In this document: positions 33,278 to 44,814 of the stretch, piece after piece
How the letters are laid out: each line of letters opens with the position of its first letter
Numbering within the stretch: position 1 is the stretch's first letter
Source: Magnolia sinica
Taxonomy: Eukaryota; Streptophyta; Magnoliopsida; Magnoliales; Magnoliaceae
Reading direction: 5' to 3'
DNA length: 64,000 nucleotides
Assembly: GCF_029962835.1 (NCBI RefSeq)
Contig: NC_080590.1
Span: 56,542,001-56,606,000 of the forward strand
The notes under the pieces: generated by a model
Told to the model about the DNA's origin: nothing
The model's input: only the letters and a program-made list of their open reading frames with translations
Database searches by the model: none
Made by a program: the position numbers and the translations under genes

Positions 33278-34569
33278 TGTTGAGGGTCAAACATTGCATA
33301 TTAGACACTAATTATTACTTGGTTTTATGTACATGATAATGCTTTAATGCTCTATTTTAATCATGTTTGTGTTGCAAGGTGAATTTAGGAGCTTGGATTG
33401 AAAAGGGTGCTAAAAGCATAGATTTGATGCTCAAAAATCACCAAGGTAAGGGACAGATCTTAGGAGACCGAGATTAAAGAATTCACACGCTAAAGATCCA
33501 AGAAAACCAAGTGATTGAAGATAAAGAAGCCTGAAAATCATCCTGAATGCAAGATCACAGGGTTCCCACCATCCATTTCACATGAAACTTTATATCCGGC
33601 CTGAGGATCATAAAGTAACCGTACATATAAAATTTCAGCCCTCGGATCTTTGTGGAAGTGGTCTAATGGAAAGATCAGTCATAAATTACTGATTTGGGAC
33701 CCACCTAATCTTCGGATACGCCTCAATTTTGGACTCAACTCCTTGAACTATGTGGCAAAACAAATGGATGGATTGGATTTCTAGAAGACATCATCGTGAG
33801 CCCCATTGGCAGTCGCAAGTGCACGGTGCACAAGTACAGCAGCCACACACTAAAAGAGAAGTTGGGTCAAAGTCGGTTTTACCCGACAGAATTCAAAATA
33901 GAGAGAGATTCTCTCTCCTCTTACGCAGCGAGCGGACGATCAACCGCTGTGATGCGTTGTGGCCCACCTCCTTCATCTAGAATGATGATCTGACTCGTCC
34001 AACCTATTCGGATGAAAATTTTGACCAAATCCATGCCGTCTATATATAGCCATGCACACGCACATAAGAAGATCATGTTTAAACGCAGGACGGATGGTAG
34101 AAATAAAAATTAAGTGGACTGCGACAACGGCAATCCAAAACTGCCCATCTCTGACTGAAATTCCACTACGAAGCCAATGGACGGAGCTGATTCTTCAGAC
34201 ATCATAGAATGTGGGCCCCCCGTTGGTTACGTAAATCTTATTTTTCGCATGTATTACGTACTAACAGCGTCCAGACGCTGTCCAGCTTTTTCGGCTAATT
34301 GTGTGATCACAGTCAGGGTCGGATCGATGATCCTGACCATCCAAAGTCTTGAGGAGGGGGTACCGACCCTGTCCATGGAGGCAGATTAGATGTCGAGATG
34401 ATCATCCGCCCCAAAAACCACTCCAAATGCAAGAGTTCAACATTTTCGCTGTGCAAATAGGAGTGCGTAAGCCTCAACCAACTCTAGCCAACCGACTTGC
34501 GGACGCCTATAAAGAGAGGAGGGAAGTGAACATGAGAGGGGAGATTAGATCGGACGTGAGACGTGAAGA

Positions 34570-34629
<60 letters not shown>

Positions 34630-35458
34630 TTGGGGTGGCCCGGCTTCAAAGAGTTTTTCTTCTTCTTCTTCTTCTTTAGTTTTCTTCCTTGATGTTTTTA
34701 AGAGATTCTAGCTTAGTCATGTCTATGGTTGGCTAAACCTCTTAGCTAGGGCTGAGAGGTGAAGCTTGTAGTGTGATGGGATCTCTTCTATCACTTTAAT
34801 TCATGTTAAGTTGAACTGTCTTTGAATTTAATTTGATTATAAGAAATACTTTTAGTCTTTAATGGTTTGTTGTGACTTAAATTACAATAGATCAGTGATA
34901 GCTTTGAGTATGTTCTTTTCATTATAGTGATTGTGAACTTGGGAACTTTGTTGTTCACCATCATCTCATAGACATGGTTGGATGATGGAATCCTTCCTAA
35001 CGTTCATAATTCTCTCAGATTGGCTGTGAATTAGTAAAATTACGTTGTTTGCTTTATCTCATAGGCATGGTTTTGTGATGGAATCACTTCTAGTTCTCAT
35101 ACCTATCATTCATTGAGAACTGGATCAAAGGAAGTTCATATTTGATTTTTAATGAATTATCTTCCAATTGGATGAAGATGAGACTCTGATTCTAGTTGTG
35201 TTTGTTAATCAAGCATAGATCTCCCTAATCTCTACAAGTGGATCCTTGGAAACCCTAGTTTCCCCCTTTGAATTTTACAAGTGTTAGTTAAATAATTTAC
35301 AATTATTCTCTTAAATTCTCCTGATTTATATTACATCTTCTTCTAGTTCTTGTTCTAGTTACTTTCAGAATACGTACAAGGTTCAGTCCCTGTGGATTCG
35401 ACCTCGGTCTTATCGAGATTATTACTACATTGCAACCCTATACTTGGGGTTGTGAACA
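33278..35458 (+). mobile_element. 3' LTR of Athila B
   Basis: TGTTGAGGGTCAAACATT...GGGGTTGTGAACA. Same layout as the 5' LTR: TATA at 34508-34514 and a (GA)n tract at 34572-34627. U3 has ACAGCGTCCAGACGCTGT (34264-34281), a clearer palindrome than in the 5' LTR. It is followed by TAGAT and the copia 1 gag. Confidence 0.92.
34572..34627 (+). repeat. (GA)n microsatellite in Athila B 3' LTR
   Basis: Uninterrupted AG run, about nine bases longer than its counterpart in the 5' LTR, showing slippage since insertion. Confidence 0.95.
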
Positions 35459-36400
35459 TAGATAAATGGTCATATTTTGTACAATTGTAACATTGGGGCT
35501 CCTTTGACCTTCTTAATTGTTTGCTTATTTGGTGCTTTTGATAAGGATACTTACCCTTCTTCTTGAATGATTTTCCATGGTTCTCGTTAAAGAATTTCTT
35601 AAACTTTTTAGTTAAAAGGGCCACTTCCTCATCTTCATCATTTTCTTCACTATCCTCCTTAGATTGACCTTTTTTCTTTCCGATGTTTTGAGGACAATAA
35701 GTTTGGATTTGGTTGGGGGTTTGAAGTGTAGTTCAAATGTTTGTAAAGAACATGTGGGTTCTTCTTCTTTCATTTCGTCTATGTTTTTATAGTCTTTAAT
35801 GGTGGTAACTTTCGAAGTGAAACATTCCAGTAAGCATCTCAATATTTTTCTACGTATTTTTTTTAATACCAGAACCTTCTTTCCTAGTGCCCACATGGAG
35901 TTACATATATCACTTAATTTTGTGTAAAACTCCATAAATGTTTTATGCTCCTCCATTTTAATATTCTCAAATTAAGATGTTAGGAGCTGAAGCTTTGAAC
36001 GTTTTACTTTGTTGGTTCCTTCATCGGTCATTTCCAACAAATCCCATGCTTGCTTCGATGTTTCACACATCCATATGCATCTGAATTCCTCTCGTGAAAT
36101 AACACAGTAAATTGCATTCATTGCTTTAGCATCACATATGACTATTTTATTTCATGATCAGTCCAAAAAGCTTTAGGTTTTGGTCGGGATATGGTTACAC
36201 CATTTTCAGATACAATTTTTTTCCATAGGTAACTCATACCCACTCTCTACAATATCCCAAACTGAATGGTCCAATGATTTGAGAAATATGCGCATTCTAG
36301 CTTTCCAATATGCATAATTGGATTGATCAAAGTTTGGCGGTCGAGTGACCGAAGTTCTCTTTCCTTTAGACATATTTTCAACTTCAGCAAGGATCTCCCT
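35459..36400 (-). pseudogene. Copia 1 gag, N-terminal part to the zinc knuckle
   Basis: Minus-strand ATG near 36373 starts MSKGKRTSVTRPPNFDQSN, then YAYWKARMRIFLKSLDHSVW, parallel to copia 2 gag. After a frameshift near 36215 come ISREEFRCIWMCETSKQAWD and MEEHKTFMEFYTKLSDICNS. A Lys-rich stretch leads to CYNCTKYDHLS at the junction with Athila B. The knuckle completes at 7692-7684. This is a Sirevirus gag, dead through insertions and frameshifts. Confidence 0.88.
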
Positions 36401-36430
36401 CCAGGTTGTTGAATCTTTTAAGAGGAACTC

Positions 36431-36442
36431 ACTTTGATACCA
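36431..36442 (-). promoter_or_regulatory. Primer binding site of copia 1 (initiator Met tRNA)
   Basis: The minus strand reads TGGTATCAAAGT two to three bases after the LTR end (GCATTTTCA), as in copia 2. Confidence 0.85.
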
Positions 36443-36444
36443 AT

Positions 36445-37864
36445 TGAAAATGCGGCTAACTGCTATAAGCAAAGCTTGGATATATGTCTAATTGTCCTAC
36501 AGGAAGCTGAATAGGACTTTTTCAAAATTTAACTATTCTTTTGTAGGCACTTACTTTTGATTATTTAAGTAAAGAGATTTAACTAAGAATAAGTTCACAA
36601 ACGTAGTCAAGGTAATGACATACATCATTGTGGCATAATATCAAATATGTGTTGTGAAGGAAATGAGTAAAGCATAGTAATCAATCAAAAAATATAAAAT
36701 AAATCATCCAGCACATTACACAACGATATATAGTGGTTCGGCTACATGCCTACTCCACTCCTAGTTGACCCACTCTCTCCTCCTAGAGTGTGCTGGATTT
36801 CACTATCCAATGGTTTTAAATCAGGTTAACCATAAACCCTCACAACCTACACAAATTTACCACAATTACCTACACAAGGAACTTGACAAGTCTTATAAAC
36901 GGACAAAATGTAATGCCTCAAATTTTCGTTACCTGAGTACATACTCGTGCCTGAGAATTCAGGGTGTTAATAATGTAATAATTGAATGTTTCAAAATTGC
37001 ACCTTATTTTTTTGTCATTTAGATCACATTCACTTACATTCATGAAGACAACCATTCATGAGAATAAAATTAACTATACTTCTTATTCCTTAAAAGTATA
37101 AAATCAACTGTTTTGACAAAAAACAAATGGGTTTTGATAGGGAAATTTGAAAGTGCCATGGTTTGTCAAATAACGTGACAAGTGAGTCATAAAGTCCAGT
37201 GAGCCCCACATGAAGACTACAAGCTGAAGACTCAACAAAGTGGATGTGTTCAAAGGTCTCCAAAGGTAAATGAAAACCTCACATCCCATAACCAAAACGC
37301 CTTAGGTAAAATCTCCTTTAAAAAGCTCTAATCTATCCCAAAACCATCTAGGAAAGCATCTTTGGTAGATTAGAAAATGGAAAACAAAGTAGCAAGAACA
37401 TATGAAAATATACACAGTTTTTTTACAACTATCGAGGACATCGAATATTGATTCGATGACATCGAAACTCATATTTCAATGACATTGAGATGTATTCGAT
37501 GACATCGAAATTGTGCCCAAATATGTCCAGCAACCATTCGACATATCTCTAGAATTATTATATGTAATCGAGATCCATTCGATGTCATCGAAATTCAAAC
37601 TTCGATGACATCGAGGAAGGCTTGATGACATCAAAATTCAAACTTCAATGACATCGAGGAAGGCTTGATGACATCGAAATTTAGGCACAAAATGTCCAGC
37701 AAGCTTAATAAAAAATCATGATTTATTTGATAAAATCGAATCGCATTTGATGACATGGAATTTCAAACATCGATGACATTGAAAGAGGTTTGATGACATT
37801 GAAATTGAAACCAATTTGTCTAGGGAGTTTATGAAGAAAATCAGGAATTATTCGATGTCATCGA
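36445..37864 (-). mobile_element. 5' LTR of copia 1, U3 end truncated by X
   Basis: The sense (minus) LTR ends CGCATTTTCA at 36445. The R/U5 region shares the plus-strand block TATAGTGGTTCGGCTACATG / CTACTCCACTCCTA with copia 2 and copia 3. The right side is filled with TCGATGACATCGA motifs and is cut at 37864 by an X unit. A stretch starting TGTAATGCCTCAAATTTTCG at 36909 looks like the start of a different gypsy LTR and may mark a small older insertion. Confidence 0.78.
37430..37864. repeat. Dense array of TTCGATGACATCGAA motifs in copia 1 U3
   Basis: Exact TTCGATGACATCGAA (arms TTCGATG and CATCGAA, spacer A) occurs near 37461 and 37498, with many variants (TTCGATGTCATCGAA, CTTGATGACATCAAA, TTCAATGACATCGAGG). 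The same motif type fills U3 of the gypsy solo LTR at 3535-3875. Confidence 0.9.
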
Positions 37865-38903
37865 TGTAAGACCCGTATCCTAGCACCATACCTTCTATCC
37901 AACTCCCGCGATCCTCCCCATCGAATTCCAGCAACCCGTGACTTGTAGACAGTATTTGCGTGCAACCCTAAGTTGCATCTCAAAGATCTGAGTCAACTTG
38001 ACTTAAAACTTGAACCATTGCGACCGCACTGTCGCCGCGGTTCCAATGCCGTGTCTTACATACCAATGCGACACCTAGGATAGGAGTTGTGGGCCCGCGT
38101 ATATTTTGAGAAAACAACGCGTGTTGCAGAATTCGAAAGATTCTAGTTGGGAGAAAATATCTACACTACTTAGCCTATGCCTACCCTATGGGTCATCATA
38201 GCCTAGCCACCCATGCCTATCCCCCATCATTGCTAGCAACCATGCTTCCCTCTCTGTCATCCAAAGTCAAATCTCCATGCATGCTTCTTACACCACCATC
38301 ATTACTCACCACCATCACTCCTCTTACATCTCTTACACAACCTATCATAGCTCCCATCCCATGCCTTCTTACTCTACTCTTCTCCCTCATTTCTCTACCC
38401 ATTCTCTAGTAACCATTGTAGAGAAAATCACAAGGGAGAAGGAGAAACCCAAGCTCAGCCCATTTCCTACCCCAATCTCATCATCCCAACCATCCAAATC
38501 CCATCTTTCACCATTAAAGAGGAAGCTTAAGAGCCAAGGATTCCAAGGAACCAAGAAGGAGATCAAGAGGTGGGTGTTTATAGAGTTAGATCTTCATTTT
38601 ATTCATGGGATAAGTGGGGCCTACCGGTTAATGGTAGAGATCCCTTTTTGGACCCAAGGTGTGGCCAATGGCACACCATGATATGCACATGTATTCCATG
38701 ATGGGGCCATTCTCCATGGACCCCACCATGATGTTTATTTTGATATCCTATTGCAAGAAGGTCATCTAGACCTTAACCTTGGTGGTGGAAATGAGATTTC
38801 CACCCTAGATTTTGATTTAGGGCTCACCTATTTTGGGACCCATTTGATGTATGTGTTATAGATCTTTGAAGGGCTCATAGTGGCGGAGCTCCTCCCACCA
38901 CCC

Positions 38904-38952
<49 letters not shown>

Positions 38953-38958
38953 GAAGGT
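37865..38958 (-). mobile_element. Family X fragment C, minus orientation
   Basis: Starts TGTAAGACCCGTATCC, the complement of an X terminus such as GGGCCTTACA at 29978, and aligns with inverted 29978 leftwards and with 53337 and 54930: CGCCGCGGTTCCAATGCCG, then short-repeat text, then CATAGTGGCGGAGCTCCTCC. It stops after about 1.1 kb at a (CT)n tract next to an Athila LTR. The preceding five bases are ATCGA; the partner site is not found. Non-coding. Confidence 0.78.
38908..38951. repeat. (CT)n microsatellite in X fragment C
   Basis: A clean CT run follows GGCGGAGCTCCTCCCACC. Other X copies have pyrimidine-rich or CT-rich sequence at the same place (54335-54365; 55860-55895). Confidence 0.95.
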
Positions 38959-39834
38959 TGTTCACAACCCCAAGTGTAGGGTCACGATGTATTAATAATC
39001 TTAATGAGACCGAGGTCGAATCCACGGGGACTAAACTCGTGCGTATATTCTGATAGTAACTAGAAGCAAAACTAGAAGAAGATCTAAAACTAAATCTAAA
39101 ATTATTTGAAAGAGTAATCGTGAATTTATAATTGAAACTTGTGAATTTAAAGGTAGGAACTAGGGGGCCAAGGATCCACTTGTAGCAATTAGGAGGCTAC
39201 CTTACATGATTCACGAGATCCAACTGGAATTAGAGTCCTATCTTATCTAGTTAGAGAAATAAGAGACGGTCAGGTCTCTGAGCTTCTCATGACCCTAGTC
39301 TTAATAGATGAGGGTTGTAAGGATTGAAAGTGATTTAATCACCCAACCATACCCAGGAAACAATGGAAAACAACAGGATATACCAATCCCATAGCCAATC
39401 ATAGGAGAATTGTGAAGATTAGGAAGGATTCCATCACCTTACTATGCCCAAGGGACGATGGTGAACAACGGGACTTACTAATTTCACAATCTCAAATCAA
39501 GAAAAGAAGATATTCGAAGAAATTGCAGATCTATTGTAATTTATCACAACAAACCATTAAAAACTAAAAATATTCCTTAATAAAGAACTAGAATCCATAA
39601 GAGTTCAACAAAACATGAATCAAAACAAAGCAAACATCCCAATCACGCTACAAGCTTCACCTCTTAGCCCTATCTAAGAGGTTTAGCCAACCATAGAGAT
39701 GATTGAACTAAGAACTCTTAAACAAAACAGAAAGACCAACTAAAGAAGAAAAAAAAAACTCCCGTGCGGAGGCACCACCCTTTTGCTCCACTCCTTGAAC
39801 ACTAGAAGATGCCTAGGAATGTCCTAGGGACTCC

Positions 39835-39842
39835 TATTTATA
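39835..39842 (-). promoter_or_regulatory. TATA box of the Athila LTR at 38959
   Basis: CTATAAATAGG on the minus strand, about 100 bp downstream of the U3 array in the sense direction. Confidence 0.55.
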
Positions 39843-39939
39843 GTTGTGAAGCTCCACCTTTCACACCGACTTAGAATTTCCACAAACCACCTCAAACTAC
39901 GCAATTCGTGTCGGCCCTGCATTACAATTCTGCCAATTT

Positions 39940-40170
39940 CGGTGCATCGAAGTTGGTTTGATGATACCGAAATTGTATCTGAAATTTATCGCATCTGAAA
40001 TTGTATGTGCAGAGTACTTAGGTGGCACCGAAATTGGCTTAGGTGACACTAAAGCTGGCTTTGGTGGCACTGAATTAAGCTTAGGTGGCATTGCAATTAA
40101 GCTATTTTCTTGCCAGACTATTTTATGTACTTTCGGTGGCACCAAAGTTGGCTTAGGTGGGACCAAACTA
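39940..40170. repeat. Array of TTCGGTGGCACCGAA-type motifs in U3
   Basis: Variants include AGGTGGCACCGAAATTGGC, AGGTGACACTAAAGCTGGC, TGGTGGCACTGAATTAAGC and TTCGGTGGCACCAAAGTTGGC. The consensus has arms TTCGGTG and CACCGAA around G. A fragment with the same motif lies at 45755-46010. Confidence 0.82.
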
Positions 40171-40459
40171 TCTTATTTTTCTGCTGATTAACTTGTGCTT
40201 TTGCCAATCTTTTCTCCATCCTTTGTACTTGATTTCCTTATATTTTGGCATGAGAATTCTCTATTCTTGGTCTCCTAAGATCCCTCCTTTACTTTAGTGA
40301 CTCTTGAGCACTAAATCCATGCTTTTAGCATTCTTTTCAATCTAAGTTCTCAGATTCACCTTGCAACACAAACATTCATAAAATATAATATTAAGCAGTA
40401 TCATGTTCATAAAACTAAGATATAAATGGGGGAAAATATGTAATATTTTACACTCAACA

Positions 40460-40953
40460 AAGTATAAGACATGACCTGCCAAAATGAATTTTACATGTCC
40501 ATACCGAACTTATGAAAAAGCGAAGTTGTATATATTTGTTAAAATCAATTGTTTTGAAAGAAATTTGATTAGTGTTCTGAAAGTTGCAAGCATGGGTGAC
40601 ATTTTATCCATTGCAGCAACTTATGCTACGAATCTCTCTAGTAGATTGATGATGATTATAATTTGAAAATATTGCTTATGATTGGATCACATCTGCTTTG
40701 GAAACTTTTATAGAAGTAGACTGTGAATTCTATTTATGTTTACTTTATGAGATTATAAATGTTAACTTTTAGATTGCTTCAGTAATTTATTTGATTAATG
40801 ATGTAGATGAAATGTTATGCCTCATGCTCAATTTTCTTAGGTTGGATTATTTGTAGGTAGTTGTATTATGAGGTTATATGTTATTTGAGGCACCATCATA
40901 TTCCTTCTGTTATATATATTCCTTCTGTTATAAATTCATATATATATATATAT
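40460..40953. other. Unassigned AT-rich DNA
   Basis: I see no gene, terminal repeat or similarity to other parts of the window. The only ORF above 50 codons (40484-40666) has no recognisable domain. The right end runs into an AT dinucleotide tract. Confidence 0.5.
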
Positions 40954-41501
40954 GGGAAAAGGTACTATGCGCTCGACCTCATGAGTCCGTCCCATGAGGT
41001 CGAGTTGTGTGGGCCCCACCGTGATGCATTTCAAACATCTACCCCATCAGTCAGATGCACCATTCCATCGTGGGCCTAGGTCTCAAAAATCAAGTCAATC
41101 CGTGACTTGTGTGGGCCACACCACATATAGAAGTGGGGAGGGGCCGTGCACCATTAAAACATTCATAATCATTTTTTGGGCCCACCGAGATGTGGTTTGC
41201 AAATCCAGAGCATCCATTATGTGTGTCCCACTTGGATGAGGGTTCAGACCAAGTTTTAGCAGCATTCAAAACTCAGGTGGGCCCCACCAGGTGCTTTTAT
41301 ATGTTTTACCGGTGTCTTGACATGATTTTAGATGGTATGGCCCACCTGAGTTTCGTATACAGCTGATTTTTGGGATATCCCATAATTTAGAGGGGACCCA
41401 TAAATGCACGGTGTTGATGGTCAACATGCATCACGGTGGGGCCCACACAGCTCGACCTCATGGGAGCTTATCGTGAGGTCAAGTGCATAGTACCTTTTCC
41501 C
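40954..41501. mobile_element. 548-bp MITE with about 76-bp TIRs
   Basis: Ends GGGAAAAGGTACTATGC and its inverted copy. The two TIRs match over about 76 bp with a few mismatches. Each carries an internal foldback (left: CTCGACCTCATG at 40972-40983 with CATGAGGTCGAG at 40993-41004). TATATATAT on both sides (40945-40953, 41502-41510) fits a 9-bp Mutator-type target duplication, but the flank is an AT repeat, so the length is ambiguous. No coding capacity. Its interior (41325-41440) resembles the conserved X module. Confidence 0.85.
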
Positions 41502-42445
41502 TATATATATTGGAATTTTACAGATTAGTACCTCCTTAATATAGAATTTACATTTTGGTACCTTTAAAACAACAACGCCTTTGGTAGAAGAGGTAACACC
41601 TCTAGCTATGCTCTCTGAGCAGTAGCTCATTTGGAGCCAACTTTCATGTTAACCCAAGGGTCCTAGCGTGGAACTATTAGATTTGCCCGTTGAGTCTAAA
41701 ATGCAGTGTTTTTTTTTTTTTTTCTGTTAGTCTTATTTTATGCTTATATCTATGAAGACACTTAATTTAATGAATTTGATATTGAATTTGGTATGCTTAT
41801 AGGAGTTGAGGCTAAGGGCTTTATATTCGGCCCTCCAATTATGTTAGTGATTGGTGCAAAGTTTGTTCCATTAAGAAAATCAAGAAAATTGCCAAGTATT
41901 ATTCATTAATCTCTTCCACAAATAATTGATCTTGCTTAATTTATATTTTGTCGCTTCATTTATATGATTTCTTAGAGGCCCAACTTGTAACTCCTCATAA
42001 CCCGCTCTGTTGTAAGACATTAAGGTGCATGACGGTTCCCAGCAGATTAAGTTGCAAGTTATTATACAAATTCGGTTGGATATCCTCTATTTCTATAAAT
42101 GCTATTAATAGTTAGTTGGATAATGAATGTTAATTGCGATTGATTATGGAAGTTTAAGTATAGGACAATCAGTTGCCCATTTGAGAATTTTTATATGGCC
42201 AAGCATAGATAGTGTGCTTTTGGAGGCATAAAAATTCTCAAATTATCCCACGTTTGGACAGTTTAAGGTTGGATAGACTAGAATACTTTCGGTTCCCTGA
42301 TTTAAATCCACATGCTTGTTCAGCGTTGCATCTGTCCCTTTCTCTCTGATTATGTTTCTTATATTAATTTCTAATGTCAAATATCCTCATATTATACAGA
42401 TACTTGTTGTGAGAATTAAATGCAAGATCAATTAATCTAGAGAGA
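41502..42445. other. Unassigned DNA between MITE and gypsy solo LTR
   Basis: Contains a 13-base T run near 41710 and no ORF of interest. A TAGCTCATTTGG string near 41624 fits a tRNA A-box consensus but has no matching B-box. I assign nothing. Confidence 0.5.
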
Positions 42446-43299
42446 CATATTGTAACGCCCTGAAATTCGGAGGTCGAGCATAACTCAGCTCCCGAGTTTC
42501 AAAACATCACTTATGCAACATATTTAAAGATGGATGTATGTTGTCTGTATGAGTGCATAAAACATGGAATAGATTAAGCCAAACTGCAAACATAATTCAG
42601 GGATAAGTAAAAGTCGCAAGCGGAAGACTTAAAGAAATATATATGTACATGTGTAAGTCCCTGTAATATGTATACTCTGCCAGGTCATAATTACAAGTGT
42701 TGTTTTCAAAATATAAGTATCCAAATGAAATCATCTACTCCAAAGAAAAACTAGAATCCCTGTCGATCAGGACACGGCTCACATGAACCCGCCTGAGAAC
42801 TGCATAAAAGAAAATGCGTCCTCGTCATCCTTATACTCCTACTCTGCCTCAGGGGTCGCATCATCATCTGCATCTAAGACAGAGTCTGGTTGGTGTTGAA
42901 ACACTGTTCCAGAATGTGGGAGTGTGTGATCAACTTAGTGGAACTATACAATAAAAGTTAACATGTTATCAAATCAATCAAGCAGTAATGATAAGGCAAT
43001 ATAATCAAACACGTCCTAAGTATTCTTGTTAATGCCAGGATGTATGCAGAAACGATGCATGCCCTCGCCTGCACTCCCTCAGCGTCTTCATCTTACGGTA
43101 CGCATGACAACCTCCCGTAGTGCCAACGACTCCAATGCACATGCAATGCGGTGCATGAACATGATTACCAAGTTGATATTAGTCCCTTTCATACAGCAGG
43201 ATTGGGAAGCTAAGGTACCTTCCTCATATCAATTCTCAAACAGTGATCCATTCTAGGGTCGTTAGTCCTAGACAATCTCATATGTTCATATGGTTCTAG

Positions 43300-43590
43300 G
43301 TCGCTGCAAAGGGCTCATCACCAATCAATGCATGCCTATCATACCTTAGTTACTACCCTAAGGCTCATCGCCTCAATGCAGTAGCAAGGTATGCTCGAGG
43401 TCACTACAAAGGGCTCGTCACCAATCAATGTAGGCCGACAGCACGAATATAGTGTCCCATACCACTATAATCGGCTCACGAGTCTGGTGTGCTCACTGGT
43501 CACTACGGAAAGGCTCGTCACCCCAGCGTAGGCCGATAGCTCGACCATGGTGTCCCATACCACCATGCCCGACTCATGAGTCTTAGCGGA
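43300..43590 (+). repeat. Degenerate tandem repeats in the gypsy LTR
   Basis: Three to four imperfect units contain GGTCACTACAAAGGGCTCGT, CACCAATCAATG and GTGTCCCATACCAC (43310, 43400, 43490). They probably lie in U3. Confidence 0.65.
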
Positions 43591-44803
43591 TCAAGGTACA
43601 ATGGTTAACGGAATTGCATTGGTAAGTTTGGTACCCTAGATTCAAATAATAGCGTCCATACATGGTGTACATCCACCGGGACAATCGGGTTACTTGACGA
43701 ACTCGACTAGCATGAGCGCACATTGAGTTGAACGACATATAGTGCGCAAACACTCCGTGTGGCCAAACCACTGCCGACAACCCTAATACGACTCGGGTTT
43801 GTCAAACACGTCCTACGTGGCGAAAACAACCTCGGCCACGAACTCAAGGTTTGTTACCGATTTCCTGGACTATTTCATAGTCCCAAACACATTCAATTAG
43901 AATAGATATTCATATTAACAATTTAGAACAGTAATGGAACAACAATTCTAATCATACAATATGAAAGCATTTGATGAATATCAACTTAACATGGATTTAC
44001 ACATAAGTAATACTTGAAGTTAAATCACAAAGAATGTAAATTGCATGTAGGAAATCATACACACTAATAGGGTAGTTGAGAATCTCTTCTCAATGCCCGT
44101 AAACAGGTTAATATATTACACACTTGATCATTCAGACATTTTTACAAACACTTAGACTACATATCCCAACATACATGACGTATGTTGGTAATAACACCCA
44201 TTTGGACAATTCCTTTCACCAAGGAGTTGACACACATACAACTATCATAAATACATGACAATTAATCATGGCAAACACATGTTCGTATTTCATACATATA
44301 CGATACTTTCTACATATACATAGAATACGCAAATCTCAATATATCTCATATATATCAGAAACACAATATAAACATCGCAGTTGGCATGTGAAATTGCACC
44401 CACAATAATAATAAACCATTACCCAACATTGAAAGCCTTGAAAACCATAACCTAAACGAATATAGTCCGCACCTTAAACTAGAAAAAGCGCACAGATCTG
44501 ATTCAGACGATAAGTCTTCGTTAACGGCGACTAGATAACCTAAGGCATGAAGAGAAATGAGCTACATCAACACTTAGACTATTCTAAGCTCTAAAACAGA
44601 CTAGGGTTTGATTGACTTACCCAAGAATGAACTTAGAATCGCCGGAATAACGATTCAAAAGTGACGGTTTAGGGATGCAGAGTAACAAGGAAGAATCTCA
44701 AGATAATCCACCAACTTCTCTCTCACTTTCTCTCTCTTTTCCTCTCTCTCTCTTAGCTAGGGTTAGAAAATTTGTATGAAATTGAGAGTGAGGGTTTTAA
44801 GGT

Positions 44804-44814
44804 CTTTATATAGG
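44804..44814 (+). promoter_or_regulatory. TATA-like box of the gypsy solo LTR
   Basis: CTTTATATAGG follows a pyrimidine-rich tract and the text GAGGGTTTTAAGG. It lies about 750 bp from the LTR end. Confidence 0.5.

Larger units (their letters stand above)
7693..35458 (+). mobile_element. Athila-type Ty3/gypsy element B, complete but split by a nested insertion
   Basis: Paired LTRs (7693-9854 and 33278-35458) enclose an Asp-tRNA-like primer site, gag, protease, RT, RNase H, integrase and a polypurine tract. The flanking 5-bp sites are TAGAC (7688-7692) and TAGAT (35459-35463), one mismatch apart. Removing the element rejoins the copia 1 zinc knuckle in frame. Family X with nested copia 2 occupies 13448-29978, so the element proper is about 11.2 kb. 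LTR-LTR comparison over about 310 bp of R/U5 shows roughly 15 differences by eye, mostly transitions. Confidence 0.93.
38959..40459 (-). mobile_element. Athila-type LTR, minus orientation (solo or remnant)
   Basis: Plus strand TGTTCACAACCCCAAG...TTTACACTCAACA, the inverted Athila LTR. TATA box at 39835-39842 and a U3 array of GGTGGCACCGAA motifs (39940-40170). Flanks AAGGT and AAGTA match at only three of five positions, and the sequences on the two sides are unrelated, so it may have been left after a rearrangement rather than being a clean solo LTR. Confidence 0.85.

Noticed and set aside
36909..37100. A separate gypsy LTR starting TGTAATGCCTCAAATTTTCG
   Set aside because: The start resembles the LTR at 42451, but I could find neither an end with CA nor a target duplication. 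Left as part of the copia 1 LTR.
38959..40459. Clean solo LTR with TSD
   Set aside because: The flanks AAGGT and AAGTA match only partly and the sequences left and right are unrelated, so I call it an LTR without claiming a simple insertion.
40484..40666. 60-codon ORF in unassigned DNA
   Set aside because: Length is within chance expectation for AT-rich DNA and no domain is recognisable.
41590..41700. tRNA-derived SINE, from TAGCTCATTTGG resembling an A-box
   Set aside because: No B-box at the right distance, no clear 3' tail and no second copy in the window.
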